This document shows positions 25,001 to 40,000 of a stretch of DNA of 64,000 bases, piece after piece. How positions within the stretch are numbered: position 1 is the stretch's first letter; each line of letters begins with the position of its first letter. The DNA is taken from assembly GCF_018143015.1 (NCBI RefSeq), contig NC_054740.1:74297856-74361855 (forward strand). Direction: 5' to 3'. The position numbers were made by a program, and so were the translations under genes. Below the pieces are notes generated by a model, which made no database searches, was not told where the DNA came from, and saw nothing but the letters and a program-made list of their open reading frames with translations. This DNA is from Lytechinus variegatus (Eukaryota > Echinodermata > Echinoidea > Temnopleuroida > Toxopneustidae).

Positions 25001-28000
25001 AACATGGCAAGATGTGACTTACATACACTTTTGTACCTGAATTCACAAACTAATTGGACTATTCACAAAGAGTAATAATGCTCACCTTCACTACTAAACA
25101 GTCTGTAGACGACCTTGCGACCTGGGATGGTGACCTTTGACACATCTTGGCTCAGTTTGATTCTCGGAACTCCATTGATTTGTACAAGCTATATAGCAGA
25201 CAAGATTGAAGGTCAATCGATATACATGTATTGCATCTAGTACATTTTTCATTTTTCAAAAAAAACTTTAACAATAGCTGATGTTTCAAACCTATCAAGC
25301 AAACCAAATGGTTTTTATTAAAGAAAACAAAGTATAATTTTGATACAAGCACATGTGTGGGCATGCTATTCATCTTACTTTTCTGTATAATCTTACATTG
25401 TTCTGTATTGTGAATACATACATTACATTGATTCACCCAAATTTCTATTTCCTGAAGCGCCCCTTATTGATTCATTATTTTCATTTCAGTGGTTTTTATC
25501 ATTGAATAAATTATTCGATTTGGAGTTTATATCTAGTTTTCCGCTGTGAAAACTTAAAACTTAACATTTTAGTCATTTTCATGTAATCAATTTATGTAAA
25601 AATATTTGTTTGTATTACTAAGCATTGCCCAGATGATGACTCAGGATTTCATTTTATTTACAGTCATGTATGATATTGATGTTATTTGTTAAAATCAGGA
25701 TTTTGTTCTCATCAGGTCATTGAGGAGGCTTTTTACTGATCTTTTTACCTGATTAAATTTTAATAAATGAATTAATGAATAAATGTGTTTGACTTTTGAT
25801 GATGCAAATAAATATCATTTCATACAATATTTCATCTTCCACATAATCTTAAATGCTTGAATTTCTTAAATAATGTTTAGTTGACAAAAAGTACCCATAA
25901 GATTCTTCTTTGAGCACCTACAATAAACAGACTCACCTTACAAACTCCACCAAGGTTGGGTTGCTTTTGGCAGGTCACTAGATGGGTGCCAATACCATAT
26001 GCATCAATACCATGACCCTAAATGAGTTTAAATATGACGGATGTCACAAGGGATGGTAACAAATTGAAGGGTTACGGGAAAAAAAAATTTGGAAAGGAGG
26101 AAGGGAGAAAAACAAGACAAACGAAAGGAAAAGAGAAAATGGTATAATATAGAGAGGAAAGAGAACAATGGAGAGAATAAAAAGAGAAAGGGAGGAAGGA
26201 GAGGCAGAAAAGAGACAAAAGACAAGAGTGAGAGAGAGGGAAGATGAGGGGGATAAAAGGGCAAGGTGGAAATTGAGAGTGACAGGAAAATGGAGAAAAG
26301 GGAAAAAATAGGAAGAACAAAAAGAGAAAGATAAATTTGGGTACAAAAAATGCAAAATGGTAAGGGGAAACAAGGAGAAAGCGATAAATATTTTTCCCAT
26401 TGCCAATGGAAGGGAAAGGAAGAATGAAAGAAAATAAATACAAAGATTATTTCTGAATCCTATATTACACTGATTCAAAGTAAAAAGATCTTGGTTTTGG
26501 CAAGAGAACATCTCAAATATTTCAATAATCATAATAATGAAAATAAAAAACTCTAGCCATAACAATCGATGGAAACCAACATTTTGAAAATTCACTTATT
26601 AGTAAAATACAGGATTTTTTCCCATTGATTTTTCATTCAGGATATTGTTCACGTTCTCACAAAGTACACTGATAATTGGAAAAGAGAAAAATTTCAGAAA
26701 TATGTAATACTGATTGGACTGGCATAGATAAAGAGATTCATCATGACAGATACATACAAATGTAAAATATAAGTTTTATACTATCACAGGGCATCTACAC
26801 ATTCACACGAGAAATAAGGAGAATTATTTTGGAAAATGGCAGGTTCCGCTGAATACATTACAAGTAACCTGTATCAAAATTCAAAATAACCACAAAACTA
26901 TTGTTTTATTCATCATTTTCATCTCATGTAAGGTTCTTATTTCTTTCTTGTGAAGAGTCACCCACATACATACAGTAGGTGCAAGTATGAGATGACCAGC
27001 AACATACATGCACATACCAATGTTTTTGTCAATAAGTTGATTCCAACCTTGAAACCAAGACCAGAGTTTTTGAATTCATACAATTTGAATACCACAGATT
27101 CTGCATGAAACTATTTTAATTCAACTAAAAAACTTTTGATTTTCATATTGCACGTATCAACTAGCATCTTTTTCAAATATCAATTTATTTAGGTTTCGGT
27201 CAATTCACACACTGTTATCTTTAGAATCTACGATTATTTTTTAGAGCCAAAAAAAATTAATGATACCATGAAGTGTATTGATATTAATAAATATTCATGA
27301 AGAAAATACTGAAACTTATATTTAGGCATCAAAAATGCATAAATACTATATTTTGCCTTGCAAAGCATGTAAATTTTGAAAGAGTATCTAGTCAATATCA
27401 AAAAAGTAAAATGCAATAACAAAAATAAAAAGATTTTTTGTACCACAAAATAAAGAATATGGCACTCCATAAAGGTAAGGTAAAATTGTTTGATTAGAGT
27501 TTATCACGGGCAGACACAAAAATAAAAAGAAGACTGGCACTGAGCCTTGGTTTACCATTACATATACCTCATGATAGCTAATCAGGGCCATGAGGCATAA
27601 AGGTTTACTATTATATCATGGTAACTTTGCCTTCCAATAGTAACTATTGTGGTAATACTTAACATCCAATTAAAAGCAAGGATTCCACACAAGTTTACCA
27701 TTTGATGGCAAATTTAGCAAGAGTAACTTTTATGCTTTAGCTCATTTCCATGCAAATTACCATTGGAGGGAAATTTTAGTAACTTTTACTACTTCATTAT
27801 CACTGTCATTTTTCTTCATCCTTGCATTTGCTCTTGATGACTGAAAGTCAAATAAATTTCAGCACATCTCTTTTTCTTCATTTTTTATATTTAATAGTGT
27901 GAATTCCAAGAGGACATGAGTTCTCTACCAACTAAAACTTATTCACTAATGTGATGAGTCAGGACACTGTTTAAATTTCAAAAGTATTTTTTCTCTCTTT

Positions 28001-31000
28001 TTTAGGGAAGATATCCAATATAACTTAACATTCTTATGCAACTTACCATGTAAATGTATTTCATAAGTCTTTGTTCTATCTTAATGTCACATACATGTGA
28101 ACAAAAGCTCCTTTTATAGTTGAAATTGTCATTAGAAAGACAATAAAAATGAATGAAAGTATAAAATAAAGAGTTGAATTGTATATATTTACAAGTACAC
28201 ACAACCAAGTGCATTTAGATCAAAATAATCCCCATGCAAAATGATAGCATCATATGACAAGAATTAAAATGCAACTCTAAATGATTATATACCAATAATA
28301 TTCCTGATGATGAATGAATTGCATTAATAAAAGTGCCAATGAAATTAAAGTTAATCACAACAAATATTAATTATGTTTCATCTATCATTCTACAGCTGGA
28401 TAACCTGGCAGGTATAATCAGTATATTAGAAATAAGTTGCACCTTGTTTGCATTGTATGAAATATGTACTTGGCTTTAACAATGACTTGCAAATAAATTA
28501 CAATAAATAACTATTACTTGTGAATTGTTTTATGAAGAGTGAAAGAGAAGCATTAGATGAGCTCCATATATTTGGTCATAGTCTAGTAGGACGACCACAC
28601 ATGTACAGCAAGCATGGTAACCTTGTTATATTATCTCCTAATCGCAGAGCGGATGCCCAATTTAATAAAAGAATGTCAAAGGTGGGAAACATTTAAGAAA
28701 AACATCTATTCACTTGACATGTATCTACAGGACATTACACAACACTTCTGGCAGTCAAGTTTCAAAAGATGGCACAATGATGCATCTTGCCAAGAAACAA
28801 GGGATTGAATAGTAATTTAGAAAAAATGCAGAGGCGACAGTATATAGCATCTAGAAAGAAGTATACTGTAATCTAACTTGCCAACGGTTTAAAAAGGATG
28901 GAGGGTTGGTGTGATATGGTAACCATTTGTCAAAAATGTCAGAGGTTGTATTGATTTAGGCAACTAAGGATTACATTGGGGGAAAAATGAGATACATGTA
29001 CTAGTATGTTATGATATATGGTGATGGCATGCAAGGCACGGCAAAATACATTTATCTGAATGAAAACCTATCGAAAATTTGATCTTGCTCTTAGAAAGAC
29101 AGAGAAAGATAAAAAAAAAGAACAAAATTGAGGGGAGTAGGGGGCACACTTTAAGAATTAAGAGCTGTGAATTTAGCTCAGTATTAGACACTTTCTATTG
29201 CACTCTCTGATTGCATAACAATTATCTTCAATCAAAATAAATTTCATTTGGTAAGTGTAACTTTAGAACTCTTTGAATAGAATTGTGGGGTTTCTTTTAT
29301 TAGTCATTCATCCATTTTTCAGCAGCTACGAGTTCAGAAGCATGATAAAGTCTTGAGAACAATTGATGTGGCTTTTAATAATAATTGCTTAAAAATACTT
29401 GCATGGGCAAGTAGCTCTAAAGCATAGATTAGCAATACAGGTAATTTCACACACAAAAATAAATACGATTCTACCCTGATATTCAAGCTTTATCTTTAAG
29501 CTACATTGAAAAGCCAAATCTGAGTGAGTTTGGATGAATTGAAAGTCATACATTTTGAATAGTACATGTAGGACCCTGAATATCAGGTGGATGTACAATG
29601 TGGGAATTATGAGAGGAGAAGAATGGGTGACATAATTAGTGGCTTAAAAGGGAGAATAGAAATGACAAGGTGACATTAGTTGGAAGCATTGAGATATTGA
29701 CACACTCACCTTTGTTTTATTGGCAAGGATAGTTTGTGAGATCATCTGAGGAAACATGTGGACACATATGGTGCTTAGTATGGTATGAGTGGATTAGTCA
29801 ATTGCACACAACACTTTAAGAACCAACAAATTTTCAAAGGGGTGGGACAAGGGTAATGATCTGATTTCTGGCTAGGATGAAAATATCTTTGAAACAGATT
29901 ATTGAAGATCAATTCTGATGATAACCAAACCTTAAGCCATACAACATGTGGATTCCATGGGTGTAAAGACATGATGTCCTACTATTCAAATGGAGGGAGG
30001 GGGCCAGGGGGGAATTGCACAATAGTTCCCCCCTCCCCCTCCCCCCCGAACAATAGATTGCCTGCTTGAACTTACGCCAGGATAGTCAAGGAATGACTTT
30101 GGTTTGACTTTGGTTTGCCATTTGTTGCTAAAGCACATTGAAAGAAAGCATCATGATTTCATCATTAACGTGTACTTTGCTTTTAATGACGTTGTACAAC
30201 TTTGTTTTCCTGCTGCGATGGGGACATCATTAACATATTGTTCATATTTGACTATATTATTCATATTTTGACAGGAATAACCATCAAACAATTTTGTTCA
30301 ATAGAAAATGAAATTTAGATTCTTTATACATGTGTAGATGACCTATGTTACAAACTTACATGCTACATGTAGGCTGACTAAAAAGCATTAAAGTTGTGCC
30401 ACTACAATAAATAATTTCACATAGAAATAAACATGGCAGCTCGATACATGTTATAAACATAATCAATTCATTAGATAAGATTTACATTTACATGTATCTA
30501 TCACTACGTGTAATAACCACATATGCCATAATAATTATCCGCTTCATAATCATAAATTAAAAATACAAGTCAAATTATAACAACATGAACAATAAATAGT
30601 ATCCATATAAACTACAATCTAACACTTCATTATTTCATTTGGCTGAAAGCAGACTGGAACAAATACAAATGTAAATATTTGAATCAATTCGAATAATTAC
30701 CAATAAGTTATACAAAATTATTTTTTTTAAAGTTCCTTCTCATCATTCCTTTCATTTAAATATCCAACTCTGCTCTCCTAATAAGCAGCAGTAGCAGTAA
30801 TAGTAGTTGTAGATGTACATGCAGTAATAATTTTGATTTTTAAAAAGGCAGAAGACATTTTCCCTAATCATCGCAATAAAGAACTGAGTCCTATGGAAAA
30901 TAGGCCTTGTCCTAGAAATATCAAAACTTAAGACCTGGGATGTGATCTGCTGTCTTATTCTCAGATTTCAGAAGCATTTAAAAATCAGGTTTCAAGATTA

Positions 31001-34000
31001 TTTTCAAAGTTCAGCAAACTGTTTATCTTCTTTCAAATGAAGCCCCTGTTTTCAAACCCCTTCTTATTTAGATTTTATTATCCACATGATACGTAACTAT
31101 TTGAGACTTGATGAAAATTGAGCTGCATAAAGAACCGAGCCCTATGAAAAATAGGCCATGTCCTTGAAATATCAAAACTTAAACTTATTTGTACATGTTC
31201 ATGGCATTACAGAATTATGATACAATCCTGAAAATATAATGTCAGCATATCCTTTTTAAAAAAAATGTGTAAAATATGTTTCACAGAAAGTGATAAAAGA
31301 GAACTGATGAGAAATACCAGAATACTATTTCCCACAGAGTACTTATGCTGAGGAAAATGCATATGCATGAGATTTTGCATGTATCTAGAAATTTTCATTC
31401 TGTATGAGCTTTTAAAAAATGTTATTTTTCTTTTTCTCTAACCATACAACATATACATGTACATGAAGCCGACTTCCTGAATTGTGAAACAAAAAATCTT
31501 GTTCTTTATTCCTTTTTATCCTATTATCAAGCCTAAAATCCCATTCTTACAAGTTTAATAAATCCTATTTCTCAAGGAAAAATTATATATAGTGTCATTT
31601 TCCCCTTGAAAATCCTGTTAAATAGAATTAAAACCTACTTATTGCCAGCTCTGTGTTTATATTATCATAACCACACATGTCTTCCGAATGGAATTGCTGA
31701 GATGAAAAGAATGGAGAAGAAATGTTCAGAATATACCCATCACATATGTGAGTCTATCTACAGATAATGAAATGCAATCTGCTTGAAAAATATACTGAAA
31801 ATATAAGGCTGAATAATTATCCAGAACTATAGATTTTTAAATATACTAAGTAGATGTTGAATAGCTCTCTTGTTAGTTGTTCCCCTATTAAACACCTTTA
31901 CAGTATAATTTCTGCTCAGTTAGTAAAAAATGATATAGTATCGGCAAATACTTGTACAAACAAGATTTTATTTTAGAGAAATCTAATTCCCAAGAACTCC
32001 AATGTAGAAAAAGTATTAAATAAACTTTTAAGAAAAGGGGAAAAAATGAACATATGAAACAACTGTTGGAGGAATGCCATGTGAATTTTGAAAGAAACCT
32101 CAAAAGCATATTCCAAACTTTTTTTTTAAGTTGCAATGAAGGCTGTGTAAGTGGAATGCTTGAACAGAGTGCTTATAAATTCTATCTTTTGCTAATAAAG
32201 CTTTCTCTGTAAACCTACATGTAGTGCTATTCTTTCTTTATATGGTAATTCTGATTGTATAATATTCAGAGCTACATGCATTAGTATAATTAAAATTATA
32301 AATATGCGAAAATAAAAAAAATATATCAGAATTCCTCCCAAAACCACTCTAGTTTATAACCTTTTTTATTAAGTTTGAGTTATAAGACTTAAAATATGTA
32401 AGATCTCACATTAAAATCAAATTCTAAGTTTACATTCACTTTAAAACCCTATAAAAAGACATTTTTGCGATAAATCCGCTGTGCAAAATTTTTTTAACGC
32501 GTCGCTCGCTGATTTTTTACTTTCATGTACAAATCCAATGCAAATAATATTTTTAGCCAAAATTCATAAATGCATCAATATTTTTAATTTCACTGATTAA
32601 AACCAATCAATTCCATCTTGTTTATGGTCACAATAAATCCCCAACAATTTCCATTGACAAAACAACAAAAAACAAAACAGAGAAATACATAAGAAATTTA
32701 GAAAACATTAAAATACATAAGAAAATAAATATGATGTTGAATTTTTTTTAAAGTATATCTGATCATATCCGTATGAAGGGTCTTTGTACCAAAAATTAAC
32801 AATTTAAAGGCATTATTTACGTAATTAGATCACAATTTTGATTTAATGCATAAATTAGCATAATTCACTAAAAATTAGATTTTTCGCAGAATTTGATCTT
32901 AAAGTTTTGTAGATTATGCCATGGATAACGCGCGTGCCAATTTTCGTTGCGATCACGCGATCGATGGCCGAGATCATAAGGGGGGTTGACATCCCAGTCT
33001 TCTAAGGCATCGAAATAGCCCAGTCTATCTAGGGTTTAACTTGATAGGACTTTATCTCTAAATCATTTTGCAACCTGAACTACTTTCTTCTTATCTGAAT
33101 GATCCCAAGATGTAACTGTTATTCAAAGGTATAATATATGTTATCTCAAGAGCCTGTGAATGGTCAAAATGCATTGGGCTTTTAAATTTAAAGTGAGATG
33201 CCTATTCAGATATCAAAACTGGTCTCTAGAGACAAATTACTGTGGATACAAATTGACTGGTGCAGGAAGTTTGTAAATTTAATGAAAATATATACAACTC
33301 ATTGATACAAGAAAAATCTATGAAAATCTAGGGGGAAAGAAAGTTGGAACAGAACCAAACATATCATTTCAAATGAGGTTTAATAATAACAAACGCAATA
33401 CTTACTTGTTGGTTGAGAGATAATAATGTTTCTTCATTAATATCATTGCTGGCTACAATCATCAGTTTCTCCAACCAAGGTAAACTGAATCTATAGACAA
33501 TATAAACAAAATGAGAATAGTTATGCCTTGTAGAGGTGCCATGGTGTAGTGGTTCAGTCACTTAACTCGTAAACCAAGGATTGAGGATTCAAATCCCATC
33601 CGGTGCTAATGTCTTTTGGCAAGGCACTAATCCACGTTTGTTCTTCTAAACCCAGCTGTGTTGGAGCTTGGTTTAGTACCTTTTTCACTCTATCAACACC
33701 AACAAAAAACACAGTACTTGAAATCACCCTATCTAACAGTGTTGTGTGATAACTTTAAAAAAAAAGGAAAAGAAAATAGCTCACTCAGTTCCGACTTTCT
33801 TGAAGATATCTCTAACACAGAGAGACAGGTAGGCAAGGTCACCACTGTCAATACGAACGCCTTTAGCCTTATAGCCTACCTCATCAAGGGCTAATGTAAC
33901 AGCTAGGAAATTGGCAACTCCACTCCTGAAAACAAGAAAATACTCATGTAAAGATCAACAATTTATATTGTGAACACACATCAAGGGAAGAAGATCCCAC

Positions 34001-37000
34001 TCTGAATAGATTCCATTAAACATCAGTATTACAGTTTTTAAGGAGCATTTGAATCAGATTTAAGTCAAAACCATATAATTTTGGATGCAAAATTTGTTGA
34101 TTAGAGGAAGAAGTACATGTACAGCCTTTTTGTTCTAAAAAGTTGTGTATTAAAGTTTAAGTAATTTGAGCAGATCAAGACTTAGACAGGAATAACCGCT
34201 GTTTCTGGGGATTTATTCAACAATTTCTGACATTTTACTATGATCCCCATTCACCGATGGTAGTGTGTTAGTGCGAGCCTGCATGTGTAATCTGGTCGGC
34301 AATTAGTTAGACGGGTTTTGTCCAGATTTTAATTTCTATTAGATTCTAAATGACATTATATTATCTTGAACGAAGGCTCACTATTTTCGCAAGACTCTAA
34401 TCTTTTTATTGATACTATGTAAGTTCTATAAAATATCTAAAATATACGTTACCGATGAGTTATTTCCCGGGTTATTTTTTCAATTTTCTGCCAGAGAGGA
34501 AAAAATGGCAGCTGTCAACGAGTTGTGCTTTTATCAAGGCTTTCCGATTAAATTTTTGATATCCTGGCCAATCAATGCGAGCGACAAGTTCCGAACGCAT
34601 GCACTTCTCCAAGCGCAAAGCAGCGGCACAAAATCGCGATATATAGCGACTGGTAAATAAGTCTGTAGGATGATGACGTCATCCAAGATGGCAACTTACG
34701 TTGACCAATGAAGAGATCGAAGATGACGATGTTTCGATCATAATTTGGAAGGAATCAGCGGTAACTGCGGTCTAATGTACGATATTTCTGAACTTTAAAC
34801 ATTTTTTCGTAAACGTGGATGTGATTTCTTTTTCATAATGTGACATTTTATGTACAAAAAACGATCGCAAATCAGGTTTCCACCGAATGTTAGATCTATC
34901 GATACTGTTAATACGTTGTCTATACGTACAGGCCTCCAAGCTCTTCAGTCTATGTATTGGTGAGTGAGCCAACGCAGTTCAGCGGAACAACCAAAATACA
35001 GAGACTGAAGCTTTTGGTCTAATCAAGACTAAGTTTTCTTTTTTCTGTTAATGAAATAATGTGTCTTTTTAAATCACAGAGCCAGCTATAAAGGAAGGAT
35101 CGATGAAAATGTCATCGGACACAAATTATGATTTCAGAAATCAGCCAGATTTTGAAATTCATTTTGAATGTTGGATTTGTGATCCCTCCTATGCTTGAAA
35201 AAACTAGAATTACTTTAATGAATAGTCAAGTCACTCTTCATTTTTACTCACTTGAGTACTTCATATGTGTCCACAAGTGCCAAAAAACCTGTAGGAAAGG
35301 AAACTGCATATGCAATGAATGCAGCAAGCTCGCCCTCATTTGTCTGTTCTTGGAGAACATTAATGACATCACAGATCTTCTTACGACATCGGAGACAGAT
35401 CTCTACAAAGTCAACAGGTGTCTTGCTTTCATCTGCTGGTTGAATCATCTGCACAAAGGATTTGCACAATTGTTATTGTCATTACATCATCACTTAAATT
35501 ATCACCATCATAAGCATCATAATAGTCATCATCATCATCATAACGAACATCATCATCTTCATCGTCATCATCATCACCATCATCATCTTCAACACTACTA
35601 TCATCATTCATTATCATCATCATCATCATCATCTTCATCATCATTATCATCATCATCACCATCACCACCACCATCATTATCATCATCATCACCATCATCA
35701 TCATCGTCGTCGTAATCATTATTTAATATTGACTGGCCTTGAGGGGTACATCAAATATGTCGTCCGCAACAGAATCTTATTGGCCCGAGTCTTTAGACGA
35801 GGGCAATATGGTTCTTTTAAGGGCGACATATTTCATGTTTCCCAAAAGAAAAGCTAGCCAATATTATTATTACCTAAGGCTGAAGAATTTATAATTCAAG
35901 CTACTATTTGTAACAATTTATGTGCCTGTTTGCTTATCACTACTTCTGATTTCAGGTTATTCACGACCTTGGCGAAGTACCCCTTAATAAACATTTATGA
36001 CGTAATTGTTACCTTGTAGTCGCGCATCATGCATGGCGCGCACATACCGTGACTCAACGCGTATAAATCTTGCGCTTGGGTTACGTTTGTGATGTATGCT
36101 CTGGCCAAAGAAAAACTGATGAAGGTTTGGTTAATATCTGTCAAAGGATATTACTGGATCTAATTTTGCCACGCAACACTCGGGCAGCTCCCACAAATGT
36201 CTTGTGATATTAATTCCATAAAATACCATTTTCTCAGAAAAGTGAGAATACTTGTACCTGTTCATTCAATGCATCAATCATCGGACACATAATTATCATA
36301 CATGCTTCTATGATTTTTTCATCAAATTTTTCTGCTTTTAATTTTGGTCATCATACGCCATTAAATAATAAGAGAAATATCATCGCTGGGTATTAAAACT
36401 TCATATTTTGAAATTTAAAAAAACTTTGAAGGTAGCTCAGAATGGTGGCAAATTCATATTGTCTGAATATCTGTACAGAACTCTTTCTAGGCAAAAAAAT
36501 GTTGCCAATTATGTCAAAACTTTACAATCTTCTTCTTCTTCTTTGTTGTTCTTCCCCCGGTATTCGAGGATCACTGGCTATCCGCAGGTTGGTTGTTGTG
36601 TTGAAGTACATGTAGTTTCTCTAAGCGAATATGATGAATTTTAGGAATGTATCTGAGGCAGTGGGTCATAACAAGAGTGACAGATAGGTGCGAGGAGGGT
36701 AATTAGATATAAGCTTTTGAGATGCAGAATTTTAACATACCATGAACAATATTTGCTGACATTTCATGGCACAATTTCTATAGGTCAAAAACTTGTGTCT
36801 CTCGTTATTCTTTGATGTATTTTCATCAACCTTCACCAATTTTTTCTTCAAATTTTTCTGAAAACTTTTTTTTAATCCGGCTCATCATTAGGGTAAAATG
36901 TACCTTTAAGATGCATCTATAAGTACATACCCTATTCTTGACTTCACTCAGTCCACCAAATGACATGACAAAGGAATGTGCATGAGTTCCAGTGATTGGA

Positions 37001-40000
37001 ATGCCAAATAGCTTTCCTGCTAGTACATTACTGGTCCCATTGAAACCTGTGTATTAAAGTAAATCAAAACAATAATCAACATTTCCATCAGAAAAGCAAA
37101 GTATGCAAACTTTTTAATTCAGGCCCTCAAGCAGAAAATAAGACTGCCAAATAATAGCGAAACAAGGACCTTTACATTCACTTTCGATTTATTTTGTATT
37201 AAAGATACAGACAAATTCATACATGTACTTAAACATGCATAGCAAATTTTGCTCTGACCAAGCATGTTATTTGTGGTACACAGACTGCCAGCAGAATCTA
37301 GTTGTACCATGTCATCTATATCATCTATTATGGTAAAGTACACATTGAACTTCAAATTTTCATACATTTTGTTATATACAAGTACAACACCTACATGCAT
37401 AACATAAAATACGTTCAAAGTTAAAGTCTGGTCAGCATTCCCCAAACTAACTCATTTTCTTTAATACATGAAAAAAAATCAGGATTAGAATATAATGACA
37501 AAGATACTTTTTCTCACCTCCCATATAACAGTATCTTGATGCTGATAGTCCACCATCAGGCCCTTGAGCTCTCCTTAGACCAAACTCTAATAGTACCTTC
37601 TCTTTACCTGCTGCTAACCGGAATCTTGCAGCATTGGTTGTTACCAAACTATGTTTGAGGGGAGGGATCAAAAGGATCAAGTATAAAAGGTTCATATGAT
37701 ATTCAAATTTTGAAATTGAATTGGAGATAAAAATAAAGGTTGGGTTTATCTCCTACAATTCAGAATAGATTGGTTCCCCTCCCTTTCCCTTTACATTTGC
37801 CTAAAATTTGAATTCAACATTGAATCTTTCAACAGCTAAATATTTATTATTGCACTCCATTCTGTTATTGAACTATATGTAAATGATGAGAGAATCCCAT
37901 CATCTTTATTGTTGAAATAATTTTTTCTTTAATATTAAAAACAGTAACAATTATTTTAGACAGGTGAAAACACCTGTATATTACAGAAAACTTACATTTT
38001 TTCCAATTTACATGTATTTATTGCAGTAAATTTGTCTCATCATTAATTACGATATTTACTTCAATGCTTCAACAAAACACATTTTTGTAGCCTTCATAGT
38101 GCAGGCAATGTTATCAAAATCTAAACCTCAATGTAAATGTAATAACAACTACATGTATATAGAATGATAATGGAGTCTGCAATCAAGAAAACACACATTT
38201 ACATTTATAGAGAAATCTGAACGCGACAATCCATACCTTGCAAAATTGATAAGTGTCAAGAGTGGTGTCTCAATCAACTGCAGAAGGGGCAAAGGTCCTT
38301 CAAGTCGTAACAGTGGCATTCTGGGAAATACAACACTCCCCTCAGGAATGGCATAGACTTCAATGTTAGAGCAATCAAGGGTCTTAAGATATTCAAAGAA
38401 TCCCTCCTCTGTTGAAGGGGGTAGGGTCGTTTTCAGGTATGCAATGTCTGCAACAACACAAAAAAGTGAAGTACTGTACAAACAATGAGAAAGGTTTAAT
38501 AAAAGGGCTTTAAGAAATCAGTGTGTACATTGATTTTTCCACTGGATGTAAAACAAATACATACCAAGGGAAAATCACACTACTCAAGAGAGAGATAGAG
38601 AGAGGGTGGGGAAAAGGATAGCAAGAGAGAAGGCAGAGAGAGATAAGAGGGTAGAAAGAGAAAGAAGTCCGAGGACATAAGGGAGACAGCTGAGGCAGGA
38701 AAGGAAAGAGAAGAGCAAATGAAAAGTGAGAGAGAAAATGAAAGCAAAAAATATGAACAAATATGTAGGAAGGAAACCTCATTATCATATTAGTTTTAAA
38801 GACAGAACTTGAGACATGTACTGCATTGACCATGTGAGTCATAGTGATCACTGATTGATTAAATGTACATGAAATTAAACATTTACCTGGTAACTGTGTA
38901 AACATTGTGTACCCATAATAATTATATGTATGCCATTATTTGGCAATAGCAGTGCATAATTTTGCAGCCATGTGTACATAATGACAGTCGACCATATTCT
39001 AATCAATTTCTGATTAATAATTCAAACCATCATCATGAAGACTCCTGACTCAATTACATTGCATGATATTGATAATATCAAATATCATGCACAGTACACT
39101 CTTGTGCCAAACACATTCACTTTAAAAAGAAAAGAAATAATATGGAGGCCCACATGAAGTTTATTTTTTCACTGTATAGAGGGAAATACATTTTAGTAGG
39201 TGGCATAATGAATCAAATAATTTAGAGGCATTATAATGTGAAGGAAGGAGAGAAATGTATAAATATCCTCCCCCTTCCATCTGCACACCAGTACATGTCG
39301 TCTTCTCTAGTTGACCCTAACATGAAACTTAAACTTCATAGAATGATCCTTGATAATTTACAAAACCAATGATTTTGTGTGTGTGTTTTGACAATTGACA
39401 TGTTTCAAGAAAAACAATTCTAAAAAAAATTCAAATGAATTCATGATAAATATCTAAAATCTCAACTCCATTTAAATCAATACAGATAAAAATGAAATTA
39501 GTCTGAAAATAAACAACCATGAATTATGCAAAACAGACTTGCTTTAAATAGGGGTAATGTCCCAATGCTAATGTCCATGGTCGGATGTCAAAATTACATC
39601 CTTGACTTTATACATGTACTGTAAAAATGATGACTCTGATAATGTAGCCAAAGAGTTACTGAATCTACTTGCAGCAAAGCAAAATTCAAATTTGAAATTA
39701 ATTCAAGAATGGATGCACTAATTTGCATCATTTAAAACAGCCTAATTAATCTATTAAGCAAAATTTATCTTTTCATCTAGCTCCTTTAAAATGGACATGG
39801 ACACTCAATGGTGTTTATGAGTGCAATTGACAGAATATTTCATGAGGCAGGAGATGAAATGATACAGCCAATCAATGTATTTTTTTCACAGAATGCTGTT
39901 TCTTTTCATCAGTTCTTGATTTGCTGTCATGGAATTCTGTAAAGACTAGATGTTTGTACATGTATGTACATGATGAGTTTATAGATTCATTCTTTTCTGT

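Noticed and set aside
26044..26595. 183-codon minus-strand frame rich in Phe, Leu and Ser
   Set aside because: Product of the purine/pyrimidine-biased tract in NAPRT intron 7; low complexity, no domain.
35128..35715. 195-codon open frame on the plus strand, with an Asp/Met-run frame opposite
   Set aside because: Runs antisense through NAPRT exon 5 and then the CAT microsatellite; the His/Ser runs are repeat artefacts.
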